A stretch of 64,000 nt of DNA from Alishewanella aestuarii B11 (GCF_000280055.1 NZ_ALAB01000027.1:356747-420746), one strand, 5' to 3'. Positions 9,600 through 18,216 are shown, counted from the first letter of the stretch. Notes: a model not told the origin generated them from the sequence alone. Numbers and translations are program-made.

Positions 9600-9630
9600 T
9601 TGACTCTGGAGCTGACTCCAGACTTATACT
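9600..9630 (+). promoter_or_regulatory. MerR-family promoter/operator of the zntR-like gene
   Basis: TTGACT (9600-9605), a 19-nt spacer containing CTGGAGCTGACTCCAG (9606-9621), then TATACT (9625-9630), 66 nt before the regulator ATG. It is a near copy of the opposite operator and very close to E. coli zntA, so the regulator probably controls itself and the ATPase through two separate sites. Confidence 0.75.
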
Positions 9631-9696
9631 TAAACTGTCGGGCGGTAGTGATAGACCGCCTTCGCAGCAATAATTTTAGCAACTCAGGTATCCGGT

Positions 9697-10104
9697 ATGA
9701 AAATTGGCGCACTGGCTCAGCAATTTGACGTCACGGTAGATACGATTCGTTTTTACGAAAAACAGGGCTTACTGGCAACAGCTCCACGCTCTGGCGCCGG
9801 CTATCGCCAGTACAGCACGAGCGATGTGCAACGCTTAAGTTTTATTCTGCGTGCTAAGGCTATTGGCTTTAGCTTACAGCAGATCCGCGAGCTGCTGGCC
9901 ATTGAAGATAACAAAAGTGCCTGGGTCTGTGCTGATGTTAAAGACAAGGTCGCGTTAAAAATTCAGGAAATAGAGCAACAGCGTGCCGAGCTGCAACGGC
10001 TGCAACAGGCACTGCAGCAATTACACAATGCCTGTTGTGGTGGCACAGTCAGCGCCAACGCGTGCTCTATTCTGGCTGCGTTGGCTCAGGCTGAGCCGGT
10101 GTAG
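9697..10104 (+). CDS. ZntR-like MerR-family metal-responsive regulator
   Basis: Activator of 135 aa: N-terminal winged helix (MKIGALAQQFDVTVDTIRFY), long coiled-coil dimer helix, C-terminal metal loop. Cys78 (WVCADVK), Cys113-Cys114 (NACCGG) and Cys123 (ANACSIL) sit at the positions of ZntR C79, C114, C115 and C124, with the ZntR 8-residue gap rather than the 7-residue CueR loop. The ZntR His119 is Val here, so one zinc ligand is missing. The divergent ATPase looks Cu-type, making the effector metal uncertain (Zn, Pb, Cd or Cu). The 3' end overlaps the convergent amidase gene by 38 bp. Confidence 0.88.
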   Translation: MKIGALAQQFDVTVDTIRFYEKQGLLATAPRSGAGYRQYSTSDVQRLSFILRAKAIGFSLQQIRELLAIEDNKSAWVCADVKDKVALKIQEIEQQRAELQRLQQALQQLHNACCGGTVSANACSILAALAQAEPV

Positions 10105-11662
10105 CTTGTGCATTATCCGCTGGCAGCGCCGGGATAAACCCCGGCCGCCGATATGCAGCCAGCTGCTGCTCTAGCAAGGCGGCGATGCGGATTAACTCCG
10201 GCTCTGACCAGGGTAAACCGACCAGGCTAATGCCGAGCGGCAACACCCCGCTATAGCCGCCGGGTAAGGTAATAGACGGATAACCGGCTACCGCAGCTGC
10301 CGTCGAGGTGCCAAAATTAAACTGATCACCGTTGACATGATCAATAGGCCAGGCCGGACCATAGGAGGGCAAAATAATCGCCGAGAAACCCTGCTGCAGA
10401 TACTGGTTAAGTGCGGCCTCAGCCAGAGCGCGGCTTTGTGCCAGCGCTGCAATATAGTCGGCTTCAGCAGCAACCAGATCGATCGCCGCCGCCTGCTCCA
10501 GATATTCCTGACCAAAAAACGCCAGCGCCCGCTCGCCCTGCGCGCGGTTAAACGCAACAAGCTTTTGCAGCGTATTGACCTGCTCTGGCACCTGATAGTC
10601 AGTTAGCCACTGCTGCAGATCGCGGGCATATTCGTACAGCAATACGCTAAACTCGGCCTGATATAACTCCGGGGGTAACTGCCATTCCGCCGTTTCCACC
10701 ACCTCAAAACCGGCCGCCGCTAATGCCCGAGCGGTATTATCCAGCATCGATACCACAGCAGGCTCGCGCTCGTCGTAAGCGCGCACCAGCAGGACCTTGC
10801 CGGCATTCGCCGGCTGCAGTGCCGCTGCTGTCAGCGAAGCCGGAATGGCTTCACGGGCGGCGGGCGTCAGCATGGCTTCCAATAACAAGGCTGCATCATA
10901 GATCCGGCGTGCCATAGGGCCGGCAATATCCTGGGTGCTGGCGATCGGAATAATACCCTCGCCGGACACAGCCCCCCGGGTGGGTTTAATACCGACGATA
11001 CCATTAATGGCAGACGGGCAAATAATAGAACCATCCGTTTCAGTACCTACTGCCAACAACCCAAAATCCGCTGCAATAGCCGCCCCGGCACCGGAGCTGG
11101 AACCACAGGGCGTATGGCTGAGCAGATGCGGATTACGGGTTTGCCCACCCAGGGCGGACCAACCACTGGCCGAGTTTTCACCGCGAAAATTCGCCCATTC
11201 TGATAAATTGGTTTTTGCCAGAATCACAGCACCGGCCTCACGTAACTGCCGCACCAATTCTGCATCCTGCGAGGTTAAATGCCCTTGTAATGCAAGGGCA
11301 CCCGCAGTGGTAGACAATTGATCAGCGGTAGCGATATTGGCTTTTAACAGCACCGGCAACCCATGCAGCGCCGAACGGATTTGACCAGCTGCCCGCTCTT
11401 TATCTAATTGCTGCGCCTGCGCCAGGGCGTCCGGGTTAATATCGGTAATGGCATGTAGTTGATAGCCTTGCTGATTATGCTCGGCTATCCGTGCCAGATA
11501 AAACTGCACTAACTGTTCGCTGCTGATCTCATTACTGGCTAATGCCTGCTGCGCCGACCGGGCGTCCAGCCACTGCAGATCGCGCCCTGGTTCGACATCC
11601 GGTAACGGCGCCGGCCGACAGCCCAGTAATAACAGTGTTAAACCTAATCCCAGTAAACGCAT
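10067..11662 (-). CDS. Amidase-signature lipoprotein
   Basis: Predicted amidohydrolase of the Ser-cisSer-Lys amidase-signature family (531 aa). The lipobox LLLLGC places a lipidated Cys at residue 15, so it should sit in the envelope. Catalytic residues visible: Lys107 (VLLKANI), the GSSSGAG motif (Ser188/189) and the nucleophile Ser212 in GTETDGSIICPS. Full-length fold through SITLPGGYSGVLPLGISLVG near the C-terminus, followed by a Pro/Gln-rich tail. ATG 11662 is preceded by GAGG at good spacing. Substrate unknown. No operon partner on this strand. Confidence 0.9.
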   Translation of the reverse strand: MRLLGLGLTLLLLGCRPAPLPDVEPGRDLQWLDARSAQQALASNEISSEQLVQFYLARIAEHNQQGYQLHAITDINPDALAQAQQLDKERAAGQIRSALHGLPVLLKANIATADQLSTTAGALALQGHLTSQDAELVRQLREAGAVILAKTNLSEWANFRGENSASGWSALGGQTRNPHLLSHTPCGSSSGAGAAIAADFGLLAVGTETDGSIICPSAINGIVGIKPTRGAVSGEGIIPIASTQDIAGPMARRIYDAALLLEAMLTPAAREAIPASLTAAALQPANAGKVLLVRAYDEREPAVVSMLDNTARALAAAGFEVVETAEWQLPPELYQAEFSVLLYEYARDLQQWLTDYQVPEQVNTLQKLVAFNRAQGERALAFFGQEYLEQAAAIDLVAAEADYIAALAQSRALAEAALNQYLQQGFSAIILPSYGPAWPIDHVNGDQFNFGTSTAAAVAGYPSITLPGGYSGVLPLGISLVGLPWSEPELIRIAALLEQQLAAYRRPGFIPALPADNAQATPAQPEPTQPE

Positions 11663-11867
11663 ACAGCCTCATTTTCTGTTATGGCAATGGCTTTAGCTTA
11701 CTGCCAGGCGCGCCCGATTGCAGGGCCTTTTACCGCAGCCCCCTGCTGCTGGTCGCAACGGAGCAATGGAACTTCTAAAGCATTGTCTGACCAAAGTGAT
11801 GAAAGCTAAGGCATTATCCTCTAAACTATATTACTAAGCCCGCCTGCAAACCAATAAGGATCGGTTA

Positions 11868-13565
11868 ATGAAAAAATTACTCTGGTTAATTCCGGTGAGT
11901 CTGCTCACCTTGCTGCTGGTGGCCTATTTGCTGGCCAACAGTATTATTAAAAGCATCTTAATCAGTGAGCTGGAGCAGATCACCGGCGCCGAAGTGAATG
12001 TCGACAGTGTATCGCTGCGCCTGTTACCGGTATCGTTGCAGCTTGATGGCGTACAGCTTACCGATCCGGCAAAGCCAGATTTTAATAGCATCAGCTTTGC
12101 CAAAGCCTATGCCCGAGTCGACCCCTGGCCGGCCTTAAAAGGTTACTATATCGTTGAAGAGCTGGAAGTACTGGAGCTGGCATACGGCAGTCAAAGAGCC
12201 CGGCCCGGCAAGGTATACCGGGTACCGCCGGCCAATGATAATGCGCTGGATTTAGCCTCTTTACTGCAAGTCGAGATCCCGACCGCTGATGCCATTCTGG
12301 CCAGAGCCAATCTACAGACGCTGCAGCAGGGCGAACAGTTACAACAGCTGGCCGCGCAGCAGCGCCAAAAAATGACCACCTTGCGCCAGCAACTGCCAAC
12401 ACCGGACCAGCTGGCTGAGTTTCAAAGCAGCATTAAGGCGCTAACCGACAGCCGTATCAGCGACGCGGCAGATCTGGCCGCCAAAACCCAGCAATTAACC
12501 AGCCTGCAGCAACAATTACGCACTGAACGCGACAAGCTGCGCGAGTTGCAACAAAGTCTGACCGAAAGCCGCGATACCCTGAGTGCAGCCGTTAAAGCAG
12601 TACGCACTGCTGCCGAGCAGGACTGGCAACAGCTGCAGCAACTGGCGAATATTCAGCAAGGCGGCCTGGCCCCGATTTTCCAGATCCTGCTGGGCGATGT
12701 CTGGGCGCGTGAAATCCAGAAACTGGAAGCACTCTATCAATTGGCCAAACCCTATTTGCAGCAGGACGGCGAACCGGCCCCGGCAAAACCGCTGGATCCG
12801 AATCAGCCCTTTCCGGATTTCTGGGTTAAAGAAGCGCGCATTCAGGTGTTACTGGCTGGCACCGAGAGCCTGCTAACCATGCAGGACATTACTACCCAAC
12901 ATCAACTAATCAATAACGTGGCAACCCGCTTTAAACTGAATGTCGCGGGCCTGCCCAGACTGGATAAGCTGCAACTTAATGGCGATTTTGCCATTCTGGA
13001 GCAGATGATCACTAACCTAAGCTGGCAGCTCGAAGGCATGGCCCTGGAAAATCTGACATTGGGCCGCGAGCAAAATGCGCTGACACTGCTGGCGGGCTTA
13101 TTTAGTGCCAATGGCTCACTGAAACTGACCGATGATCAGCTAAAACAGCAGGCCAAAGTGCTGTTAAAAAATGCCCGCTTTGACCAAACCGGTAACCGCT
13201 ATCTGGACCAGCTCGTCACTTTACTGAACCGCCAGGGACAGATCCCGCTGGATGTGCTGGCAGAAGGCTTGATCTCCAATCCGCAAGTGACAATCCGCTC
13301 CTCACTGGATCGGATGTTGGGCGATGCGCTGCTGGGCGAAGCCAAACAAAAAATCGCGCAGCTACAAACCCAGCTGCGTACCGAATTGGATAACCGCCTG
13401 GCGCAGCAACTGGGGCCACAACAAGAGTGGCTAAACCTGTTACAGCAACAAGAAACCGATAGCAAGGCCATGGAAGCCAAACTGGAAGAACTGCTAAATG
13501 CCAAAATAGGTAATCTGCAGGATCAGTTGCGTAACCGGCTGCTTGATCGGCTGGGCGGCGGTTAA
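11868..13565 (+). CDS. AsmA-like/TIGR03545-like inner-membrane protein with long coiled coil
   Basis: 565-aa protein with one N-terminal membrane helix (residues 4-24). It is followed by an AsmA-like opening (EQITGAEVNVDSVSLRLLPV, LQLDGVQLTDP), typical of proteins that place a large domain in the periplasm. Residues about 135-255 are Gln/Leu-rich coiled coil (LQQLAAQQRQKMTTLRQQLP and similar), and a second coiled region lies at the C-terminus. This combination recalls TIGR03545, a family of unknown function; that match is from memory. Start ATG 11868 is preceded by AAGGAT. It stands alone between the divergent amidase and the next gene. Confidence 0.75.
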   Translation: MKKLLWLIPVSLLTLLLVAYLLANSIIKSILISELEQITGAEVNVDSVSLRLLPVSLQLDGVQLTDPAKPDFNSISFAKAYARVDPWPALKGYYIVEELEVLELAYGSQRARPGKVYRVPPANDNALDLASLLQVEIPTADAILARANLQTLQQGEQLQQLAAQQRQKMTTLRQQLPTPDQLAEFQSSIKALTDSRISDAADLAAKTQQLTSLQQQLRTERDKLRELQQSLTESRDTLSAAVKAVRTAAEQDWQQLQQLANIQQGGLAPIFQILLGDVWAREIQKLEALYQLAKPYLQQDGEPAPAKPLDPNQPFPDFWVKEARIQVLLAGTESLLTMQDITTQHQLINNVATRFKLNVAGLPRLDKLQLNGDFAILEQMITNLSWQLEGMALENLTLGREQNALTLLAGLFSANGSLKLTDDQLKQQAKVLLKNARFDQTGNRYLDQLVTLLNRQGQIPLDVLAEGLISNPQVTIRSSLDRMLGDALLGEAKQKIAQLQTQLRTELDNRLAQQLGPQQEWLNLLQQQETDSKAMEAKLEELLNAKIGNLQDQLRNRLLDRLGGG

Positions 13566-13581
13566 CGACACTCAGCTAGGA

Positions 13582-13605
13582 TGCCGGTATCACCGGATAC
13601 CGGCA
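13582..13605 (+). terminator. Perfect hairpin after the AsmA-like gene
   Basis: Inverted repeat TGCCGGTATC / GATACCGGCA with a 4-nt loop, 16 nt after the stop codon. There is no U-run, so intrinsic termination is doubtful; it may be a 3'-end stabiliser or a repetitive extragenic palindrome. Confidence 0.45.
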
Positions 13606-13738
13606 GGCCCAGATCTCTAATCGCCTTCATCCCGGATTTCCGCCGGTTATCCTGCCGTCAAACCCTTTATCATAAAATCACCCAAGCGTACAAAATGCGG
13701 CATTATCCTGTAAGCTGGAATAACACGGAGGACATGCG

Positions 13739-14392
13739 ATGAAAAAAATTTTACTAAGCAGCAGCTTGTTACTGGCCAGCTTTGGTAGCCTGGCTGATGA
13801 TTACAGCGGTCACTGGCGCGGTGTACTTGAGCTGGCTCCCGGCGTTGGTATCGTGCTGGGGGTGACACTGACAGCAGAAGATAGCGGCTACCAACTTTCA
13901 CTGTTAAGCCCAAATCAAAGCCTGGAAGCTATTCCGCCCAGCAGCATGACGCTGGAGGGCACGCACCTGAAATTTGCCGCTGATTCATTACGTGCCAGCT
14001 TTGATGGCCGCTTTGCCGGCGAAACCCTGGAGGGGGTCTTTACCCAGGGCCGAGCAATGCCCATTACGCTCACCCGGCTTAGTAAAACTGATCTGCAGCG
14101 TTTGGAACATGAGCAGCAGTGGGCGGGCGATCTGGCACTGAGTAATAACGCCAGCTTACCCTTGGTGTTGAATGTCGCCGTGATTGCCGGCGGTTATCAT
14201 GTGACCCTGGATAGCCCGAAACAACAGAGTTATGGGATTCCTGTCGACCAGTTTAGCGTCAGCGATAGCCAGCTTAATTTCAGCGCTAAAATGATCAGCG
14301 CCAGCTATCAGGGGCAATGGCAACAAGACCAGTGGCAGGGTACCTTTGTTCAGGGCCGGGCCATGCCGCTTAATTTAAAAAAAAAGCCCTGA
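13739..14392 (+). CDS. Secreted protein with two repeated lipocalin-like domains; 5' part of a probable frameshifted fusion
   Basis: Signal peptide (residues 1-19, ending GSLAD) followed by two copies of a domain of about 95 aa. Copy 1 starts YSGHWRGVLEL and ends FTQGRAMPITLTRL; copy 2 starts WAGDLALSNNA and ends FVQGRAMPLNLKKK. This module is common at the N-terminus of secreted alpha/beta hydrolases and serine hydrolases, where one polypeptide also carries the catalytic domain. Here the 0 frame stops at TGA 14390-14392, directly after the slippery run at 14378-14386. The next domain continues in the -1 frame with no proper start. Read alone it is a 217-aa protein without catalytic residues. 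Confidence 0.85.
   Translation: MKKILLSSSLLLASFGSLADDYSGHWRGVLELAPGVGIVLGVTLTAEDSGYQLSLLSPNQSLEAIPPSSMTLEGTHLKFAADSLRASFDGRFAGETLEGVFTQGRAMPITLTRLSKTDLQRLEHEQQWAGDLALSNNASLPLVLNVAVIAGGYHVTLDSPKQQSYGIPVDQFSVSDSQLNFSAKMISASYQGQWQQDQWQGTFVQGRAMPLNLKKKP
14380..14392 (+). promoter_or_regulatory. Probable -1 ribosomal frameshift (or transcript slippage) site
   Basis: The 0 frame reads AAT TTA AAA AAA AAG CCC TGA. The heptamer A AAA AAG at 14380-14386 is the same slippery sequence used by E. coli dnaX. A -1 shift there continues as GCC CTG ACA CCC ACT GAG into the beta-lactamase-like frame. The nine-A run would also favour polymerase slippage. No convincing downstream stem-loop was found by eye. 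A natural one-base deletion or sequence error in the A-run is the alternative. Confidence 0.55.
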
Positions 14393-15429
14393 CACCCACT
14401 GAGCCACTGACGTTACAACAGTTACCCGGCTGGCTGAAACAGGAGTTTGGCCAGCACGGCGTTGCTATCGCGCTGGTGGACAGGCAGCGGGTGCAGTATC
14501 AACTGCATGGCCTGGCCGACACCCAACCGCAAGCCGCTAGTCAAGCGGTGGACCGGCAGACCTTATTTGAAATTGGCTCGATAACCAAACCCCTGACCGC
14601 GCTGGCAGTGTTAAGCCTGGTGCAACAAGGGCGTTGGCACCTCGACCGGTCGCTGGCACAGCAGTTTGCCCGCCCGGAACTGGCTAAACATCAGTATAGT
14701 CTTGCCGACTTACTGACTCATCACAGTGGTTTGCCAAGACTGCCGGCTAATTTACCACTGGAGGATTTACGTAACCCCTATGCCAGTTACCACGATAATC
14801 AGCTGCGTGCCGCGCTAACCACAACCGACTTTACTGAGCGCCAGTTTGGCTACTCCAACTATGGCTATGGTCTGCTGGGTTGGCTGTTGGCGACTGAGTT
14901 AAAGCAGCCCTATGCTGAGCTGATGCGGCAGCGTGTATTCCAGCCACTGGCGATGCCAACGGCCAACGTACAACTTTCACTGCCAGAGCACACCGGCACA
15001 ACCGCAACGTGGCCTAAACTTGCCCGTGGTTATGCCATTAATGGTGAACAGGTCGCTAACTGGCAGTTTGATAGCCTGGCCGGTGCCGGCGCGGTCATCG
15101 CCAGTATTGAAGATATGGCGGGCATGCTTAAGCACATCTTCGCCACGGCCAACACCGACCCGCTACTGCAGTTATGGCTGACACCACTGCCACTGAGCGA
15201 TCAACCGGCGATGACACCAGGCTGGATGCTGACCGCTAAGGGCTGGCATTGGCATGCCGGTCAAACCGCTGGCTTTAGCAGCCTGGTGGTATTCGAACCG
15301 ACACAGCAAAAGGGGCTGGTGATCCTGACTAATATTGCGCTTCCCGTTACCGAACAGGGCATGGCATTATTTGCCGACTGGCTGGCCAAGCCCGCTACAA
15401 CCCTATTACCACAGGATAAACAACCATGA
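14386..15429 (+). CDS. Class C beta-lactamase-like serine hydrolase domain, in the -1 frame of the upstream gene
   Basis: Serine hydrolase of the beta-lactamase/DD-peptidase fold (PF00144 type). Nucleophile motif SxxK is in FEIGSITKPLTALAV; YSN is in FGYSNYGYGLLGW; the third motif is near HAGQTAGFSSLVVF. The open frame begins after TAA 14371-14373. It has no ATG, GTG or TTG before GTG 14476, and that codon lacks a ribosome binding site and would remove the first strand (WLKQEFGQHGVAIALVD). Expression is therefore most likely as a fusion with the upstream two-repeat secreted protein through a -1 shift at 14380-14386; the start given is the first -1 codon. The stop overlaps the histidine-kinase start (ATGA). 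Confidence 0.8.
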   Translation, partial: ALTPTEPLTLQQLPGWLKQEFGQHGVAIALVDRQRVQYQLHGLADTQPQAASQAVDRQTLFEIGSITKPLTALAVLSLVQQGRWHLDRSLAQQFARPELAKHQYSLADLLTHHSGLPRLPANLPLEDLRNPYASYHDNQLRAALTTTDFTERQFGYSNYGYGLLGWLLATELKQPYAELMRQRVFQPLAMPTANVQLSLPEHTGTTATWPKLARGYAINGEQVANWQFDSLAGAGAVIASIEDMAGMLKHIFATANTDPLLQLWLTPLPLSDQPAMTPGWMLTAKGWHWHAGQTAGFSSLVVFEPTQQKGLVILTNIALPVTEQGMALFADWLAKPATTLLPQDKQP

Positions 15430-16487
15430 CGTTAAGCCGGTCAGCAAGTTATACGCTACTGCAATACAGTGGCTGGGGGCTACTGTATGTCCTGATGAGT
15501 TTACTTATCTACAACAGACAGATATCTGTCGCTACCGAGCTGCTCTACTGTGCAGTACTGGTCGGCAGTACCGCCCTGGGTTCGCATCTGCTGCGTAACC
15601 TATACCGGCGCAAGCTGCAGCAGGCTGGTGTACTGGGGCAGGCCACAAGCTTACTAGTTGGCAGTATTTTGATTGCAGCCGTGGCAACAACACTACTTGT
15701 GATGGTATTCTTCTTAATGAGCTACACAGAATATAGCTTTCCCATCCCTGAGGCACAGCGCTGGTTTGTGGTTAAACACATTTTCTTCAGCGGTAACTTT
15801 TTGAATATGCTCTGGGCTATGCTGCTCTGGTCTGCGCTCTATTTCGCAATAACCAAGGTACGACAGCTGCGACAAACCACCGCCTTACTGCAAGCTACCC
15901 AACTCGACGCCTTACTCAATCAGCTACAACCGCATTTTCTGTTTAATGCGCTAAATAATATCCGTGCGCTGATCCTGGAAGATCCGGAAAAAGCCCGCGA
16001 GATGTTAAGCGTGCTGGCCGATATGCTGCGTTACAACCTGGACCCACGAGCTGGTGTTAAAGTGCCTCTGGCGCAGGAGCTGGAAGTGGTGCAGCATTAT
16101 CTGGCGCTGTGCTCGATTCAGTTTGAACAACGTTTGCGCTATCAACAGCAGATCCCGGAGGCCTGTCTGGCCTTGGCCGTACCCAGGTTATTGCTGCAAC
16201 TCTGTGTAGAGAATGCGATTAAACATGGCATTAGCCAGCTACCGGCCGGGGGGTGCATTGCGATCAGCGCCCGGATTACCGATAATCAGTTGTGTTTAAC
16301 GGTTAGCAATGACGGCCAACTCCAACCAGGTACCACCGGCACAGGCGTAGGACTGGCTAATATCCGGCAGCGGCTTGGTCTGCTATATCAGGGCCGTGCC
16401 AGTTTGCAACTGACACAGCAACAGCATCAGGTGCTGACTGAGATCTGTCTGCCCATGGAGTCGCTCGATGAAAGTACTGCTGGTTGA
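15426..16487 (+). CDS. LytS-type sensor histidine kinase
   Basis: Membrane histidine kinase of 353 aa. Four hydrophobic helices (about residues 10-150) are followed by the His_kinase domain motif LLNQLQPHFLFNALNNIRAL, with His in the QPHFLFN box. The ATPase part has ENAIKHGI (N box) and GTGVGLANIRQRL (G box). This is the LytS/YehU class, which pairs with LytTR response regulators; the next gene is exactly that and overlaps by 20 bp. The start ATG overlaps the stop of the serine hydrolase, suggesting a single operon. The stimulus is unknown. Confidence 0.92.
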   Translation: MTLSRSASYTLLQYSGWGLLYVLMSLLIYNRQISVATELLYCAVLVGSTALGSHLLRNLYRRKLQQAGVLGQATSLLVGSILIAAVATTLLVMVFFLMSYTEYSFPIPEAQRWFVVKHIFFSGNFLNMLWAMLLWSALYFAITKVRQLRQTTALLQATQLDALLNQLQPHFLFNALNNIRALILEDPEKAREMLSVLADMLRYNLDPRAGVKVPLAQELEVVQHYLALCSIQFEQRLRYQQQIPEACLALAVPRLLLQLCVENAIKHGISQLPAGGCIAISARITDNQLCLTVSNDGQLQPGTTGTGVGLANIRQRLGLLYQGRASLQLTQQQHQVLTEICLPMESLDESTAG

Positions 16488-17172
16488 CGATAGCCGCTTA
16501 GCCCGGCTGGAGCTGAAAAATCAGTTAAAACACTGCCCACAGATTGAGCTTGTTGGCGAAGCGGCCGATGTTAGCCAGGCATTACAACAGATCGCAGACA
16601 CTAGCCCGGATTTATTGCTACTGGATATTGATATGCCGGGGGCCGATGGCTTTCAGCTGCTAGAGCAACTGGCGGAGCAGAGTAAGCTGCCGCATGTGAT
16701 CTTTGTCACCGCCTTTGACCAATACGCACTCAAATCCTTTGATTACCACGCTACTGACTATCTGCTAAAACCTGTTACCCTACCCCGCTTACAGGCCGCG
16801 CTGGCAAAGGTGCCGGCACCCAGCCAACGCCCGCAGATGACATTACAAAGCCAGGTGTTTTTAAAAGACGGTGACCGCTGCTATTTTGTCACGCTAGCCG
16901 ATATTTACGCCTTTGAGGCGCAAGGCAACTACACCCGGGTGCACTTTGCCGCCGGTAAACCGATGATTTACCGCAACCTGAGCGCGCTGGAGCAAAAATT
17001 GCCCGCCGAGACCTTCTTTCGCGCTAACCGCAGCTGGATTATTAACACCCAATATATCCGGCAGATCGAACCGACTATCAGTGGTGGTTTTGACGTGAGT
17101 CTTAGTGCCGAACTGAGGGTAGAAATTTCCCGCCGTCAGGCCAGCACTTTTAAACAGGGTTGGAGTTTGTGA
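16468..17172 (+). CDS. LytTR-family response regulator
   Basis: Response regulator of 234 aa. The receiver domain (1-115) has the acidic pair VDDSR, phospho-acceptor Asp in LLLLDIDMPGADG and the conserved Lys in YLLKPV. The LytTR DNA-binding domain (about 130-234) shows FEAQGNYTRVHF and FFRANRSWIINTQYI. It overlaps the LytS kinase gene by 20 bp and forms the output half of that system. Likely targets include the operon it ends, but no direct-repeat LytTR site was identified. Confidence 0.93.
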   Translation: MKVLLVDDSRLARLELKNQLKHCPQIELVGEAADVSQALQQIADTSPDLLLLDIDMPGADGFQLLEQLAEQSKLPHVIFVTAFDQYALKSFDYHATDYLLKPVTLPRLQAALAKVPAPSQRPQMTLQSQVFLKDGDRCYFVTLADIYAFEAQGNYTRVHFAAGKPMIYRNLSALEQKLPAETFFRANRSWIINTQYIRQIEPTISGGFDVSLSAELRVEISRRQASTFKQGWSL

Positions 17173-17312
17173 TATCTAAAAAAACCGGCTCCAGGCCAAA
17201 ATAACTGAAAAGCCGGTGTCGCGGTCGGTCAGCGGACTATCGTCGAGACTGCTGCCAGACCAGTGATGTTCGATCCCCGGTTTTGGGTTTAAGTGAAATT
17301 ACAGTTGTTACG

Positions 17313-17618
17313 CTATACTCGGGAAAATACACTTTTCCGGTGCAGTCGCCCGCCACAATATGGGCAAGCCAGGGCAGTTGTCAGGATAGTTCTGCCACAC
17401 AGAGTACAGTTACATTTTTCACGGGTATCAACCTTACCATCGGCTTTGCCATCCATCAGATCGACTTTATCAACGTACTTGCGAAGCTCTGACTCGGTCA
17501 GTCCGGTATGTTCCTTTAACAGTGTCCACATTGCCATGGTGACCAACTTCAGCTGCTCATGACGCTGTTCCAATTCCCTTAAGCGGGCGGCTGAGGAATA
17601 AATTTTGTTGTCCTGGTA
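17313..17618 (-). pseudogene. 3' part of a host zinc-ribbon gene split by the mobile element
   Basis: The minus frame is open from the target-site copy at 17619-17626 to TAG at 17313. It encodes YQDNKIYSSAARLREL and then WTLLKEHTGLTESELRKYVD, and ends with a zinc ribbon (CTLC...CPYC). It has no ATG at its head. Joining it to the 5' piece at 24662-24748, with one copy of TTTATTCT, gives an uninterrupted 130-aa protein in frame. The intact family is a small hypothetical protein with an N-terminal helix, coiled coil and C-terminal zinc ribbon. Weak internal starts (TTG 17573) could still give an 86-aa fragment. Confidence 0.8.
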
Positions 17619-17626
17619 TTTATTCT
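17619..17626. repeat. Left target-site duplication TTTATTCT
   Basis: Eight bases immediately outside the left inverted repeat; identical to 24662-24669 outside the right one. Eight-base duplications are usual for ISL3 elements. Confidence 0.9.
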
Positions 17627-17650
17627 GGGTAAGCGGATTAAATGGTTGAT
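17627..17650 (+). repeat. Left terminal inverted repeat of the ISL3 element
   Basis: Starts GGGTAAGCGGATTAAATGG. Pairs with the complement of 24638-24661 with mismatches only at positions 6, 7 and 14 of 24. Confidence 0.9.
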
Positions 17651-17713
17651 CTTACCTTTGCATGAGAGTGAGACAGACCGGCATCTCATCGGATTATCTG
17701 GTTGATGCTTCAC

Positions 17714-18121
17714 CTACTGCTGGTGCATGTTTCCTTCGCTAATTCCAGCAAGAACCCCACACGCCTCAACTTCCCGGTCATCGTTGCAACTCGCTCTCAG
17801 TGAAACGAGTTGTTTCTCAAGCGCTTGCAGAGCGGTTATCTGCGACCGCACATGAGAGATGTGATCATCGAGCAAGGCGTTGACAGCGGTACAGGACTGA
17901 TGAGGGTCGTCCTGATAGCGCTTTAGTTCGTGAATTTCTGCCAGTGACAGATCCAGGATGCGGCAGCGACGAATAAAGGCCAGCCGCTCAACGTGTTTCT
18001 CGGTATAGACACGGTAACCGTTCTCCTGCCGACCAGGCGGCGGCAACAAGCCCTGCCGTTCGTAGAAGCGGATCGTCTGTGTATCTACCCCTACTGACTG
18101 TGCCAACTGACCAATACGCAT
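17714..18121 (-). CDS. cadR: CadR/PbrR-type Cd(II)/Pb(II)-responsive MerR regulator
   Basis: Activator of 135 aa with a MerR winged helix (MRIGQLAQSVGVDTQTIRFY), dimer helix, and Cys at the CadR/PbrR positions: HQSCTAVNALL in the first loop and RASCNDDREVEACGVL near the C-terminus (two Cys separated by eight residues). ATG 18121 is preferred over the longer MRRNP form because GGAGGA lies 6 nt upstream. Divergent from the CDF transporter gene, which it should activate through the operator at 18153-18183. Part of the ISL3 element cargo. Some CadR tails carry extra His; here the tail is short (GNMHQQ). Confidence 0.9.
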   Translation of the reverse strand: MRIGQLAQSVGVDTQTIRFYERQGLLPPPGRQENGYRVYTEKHVERLAFIRRCRILDLSLAEIHELKRYQDDPHQSCTAVNALLDDHISHVRSQITALQALEKQLVSLRASCNDDREVEACGVLAGISEGNMHQQ

Positions 18122-18152
18122 CGGGTTCCTCCGCAACGGATTATCTACGCTA

Positions 18153-18183
18153 TTGACCTTATAGCGACTATATAGTTTTAAAT
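18153..18183 (+). promoter_or_regulatory. CadR-type promoter/operator of the CDF gene
   Basis: TTGACC (18153-18158), 19-nt spacer with an imperfect dyad around TTATAGCGACTATATAG, then TTAAAT (18178-18183). The 19-bp spacing and TATAG half-sites resemble known CadR/PbrR operators. Confidence 0.65.
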
Positions 18184-18216
18184 GAAAACCCGATCACATT
18201 CAAGTGGAGTCATATC

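Noticed and set aside
14476..15429. Independent beta-lactamase-like gene starting at GTG 14476
   Set aside because: No ribosome binding site, and this start removes the first strand of the fold that is plainly encoded just upstream in the same frame.
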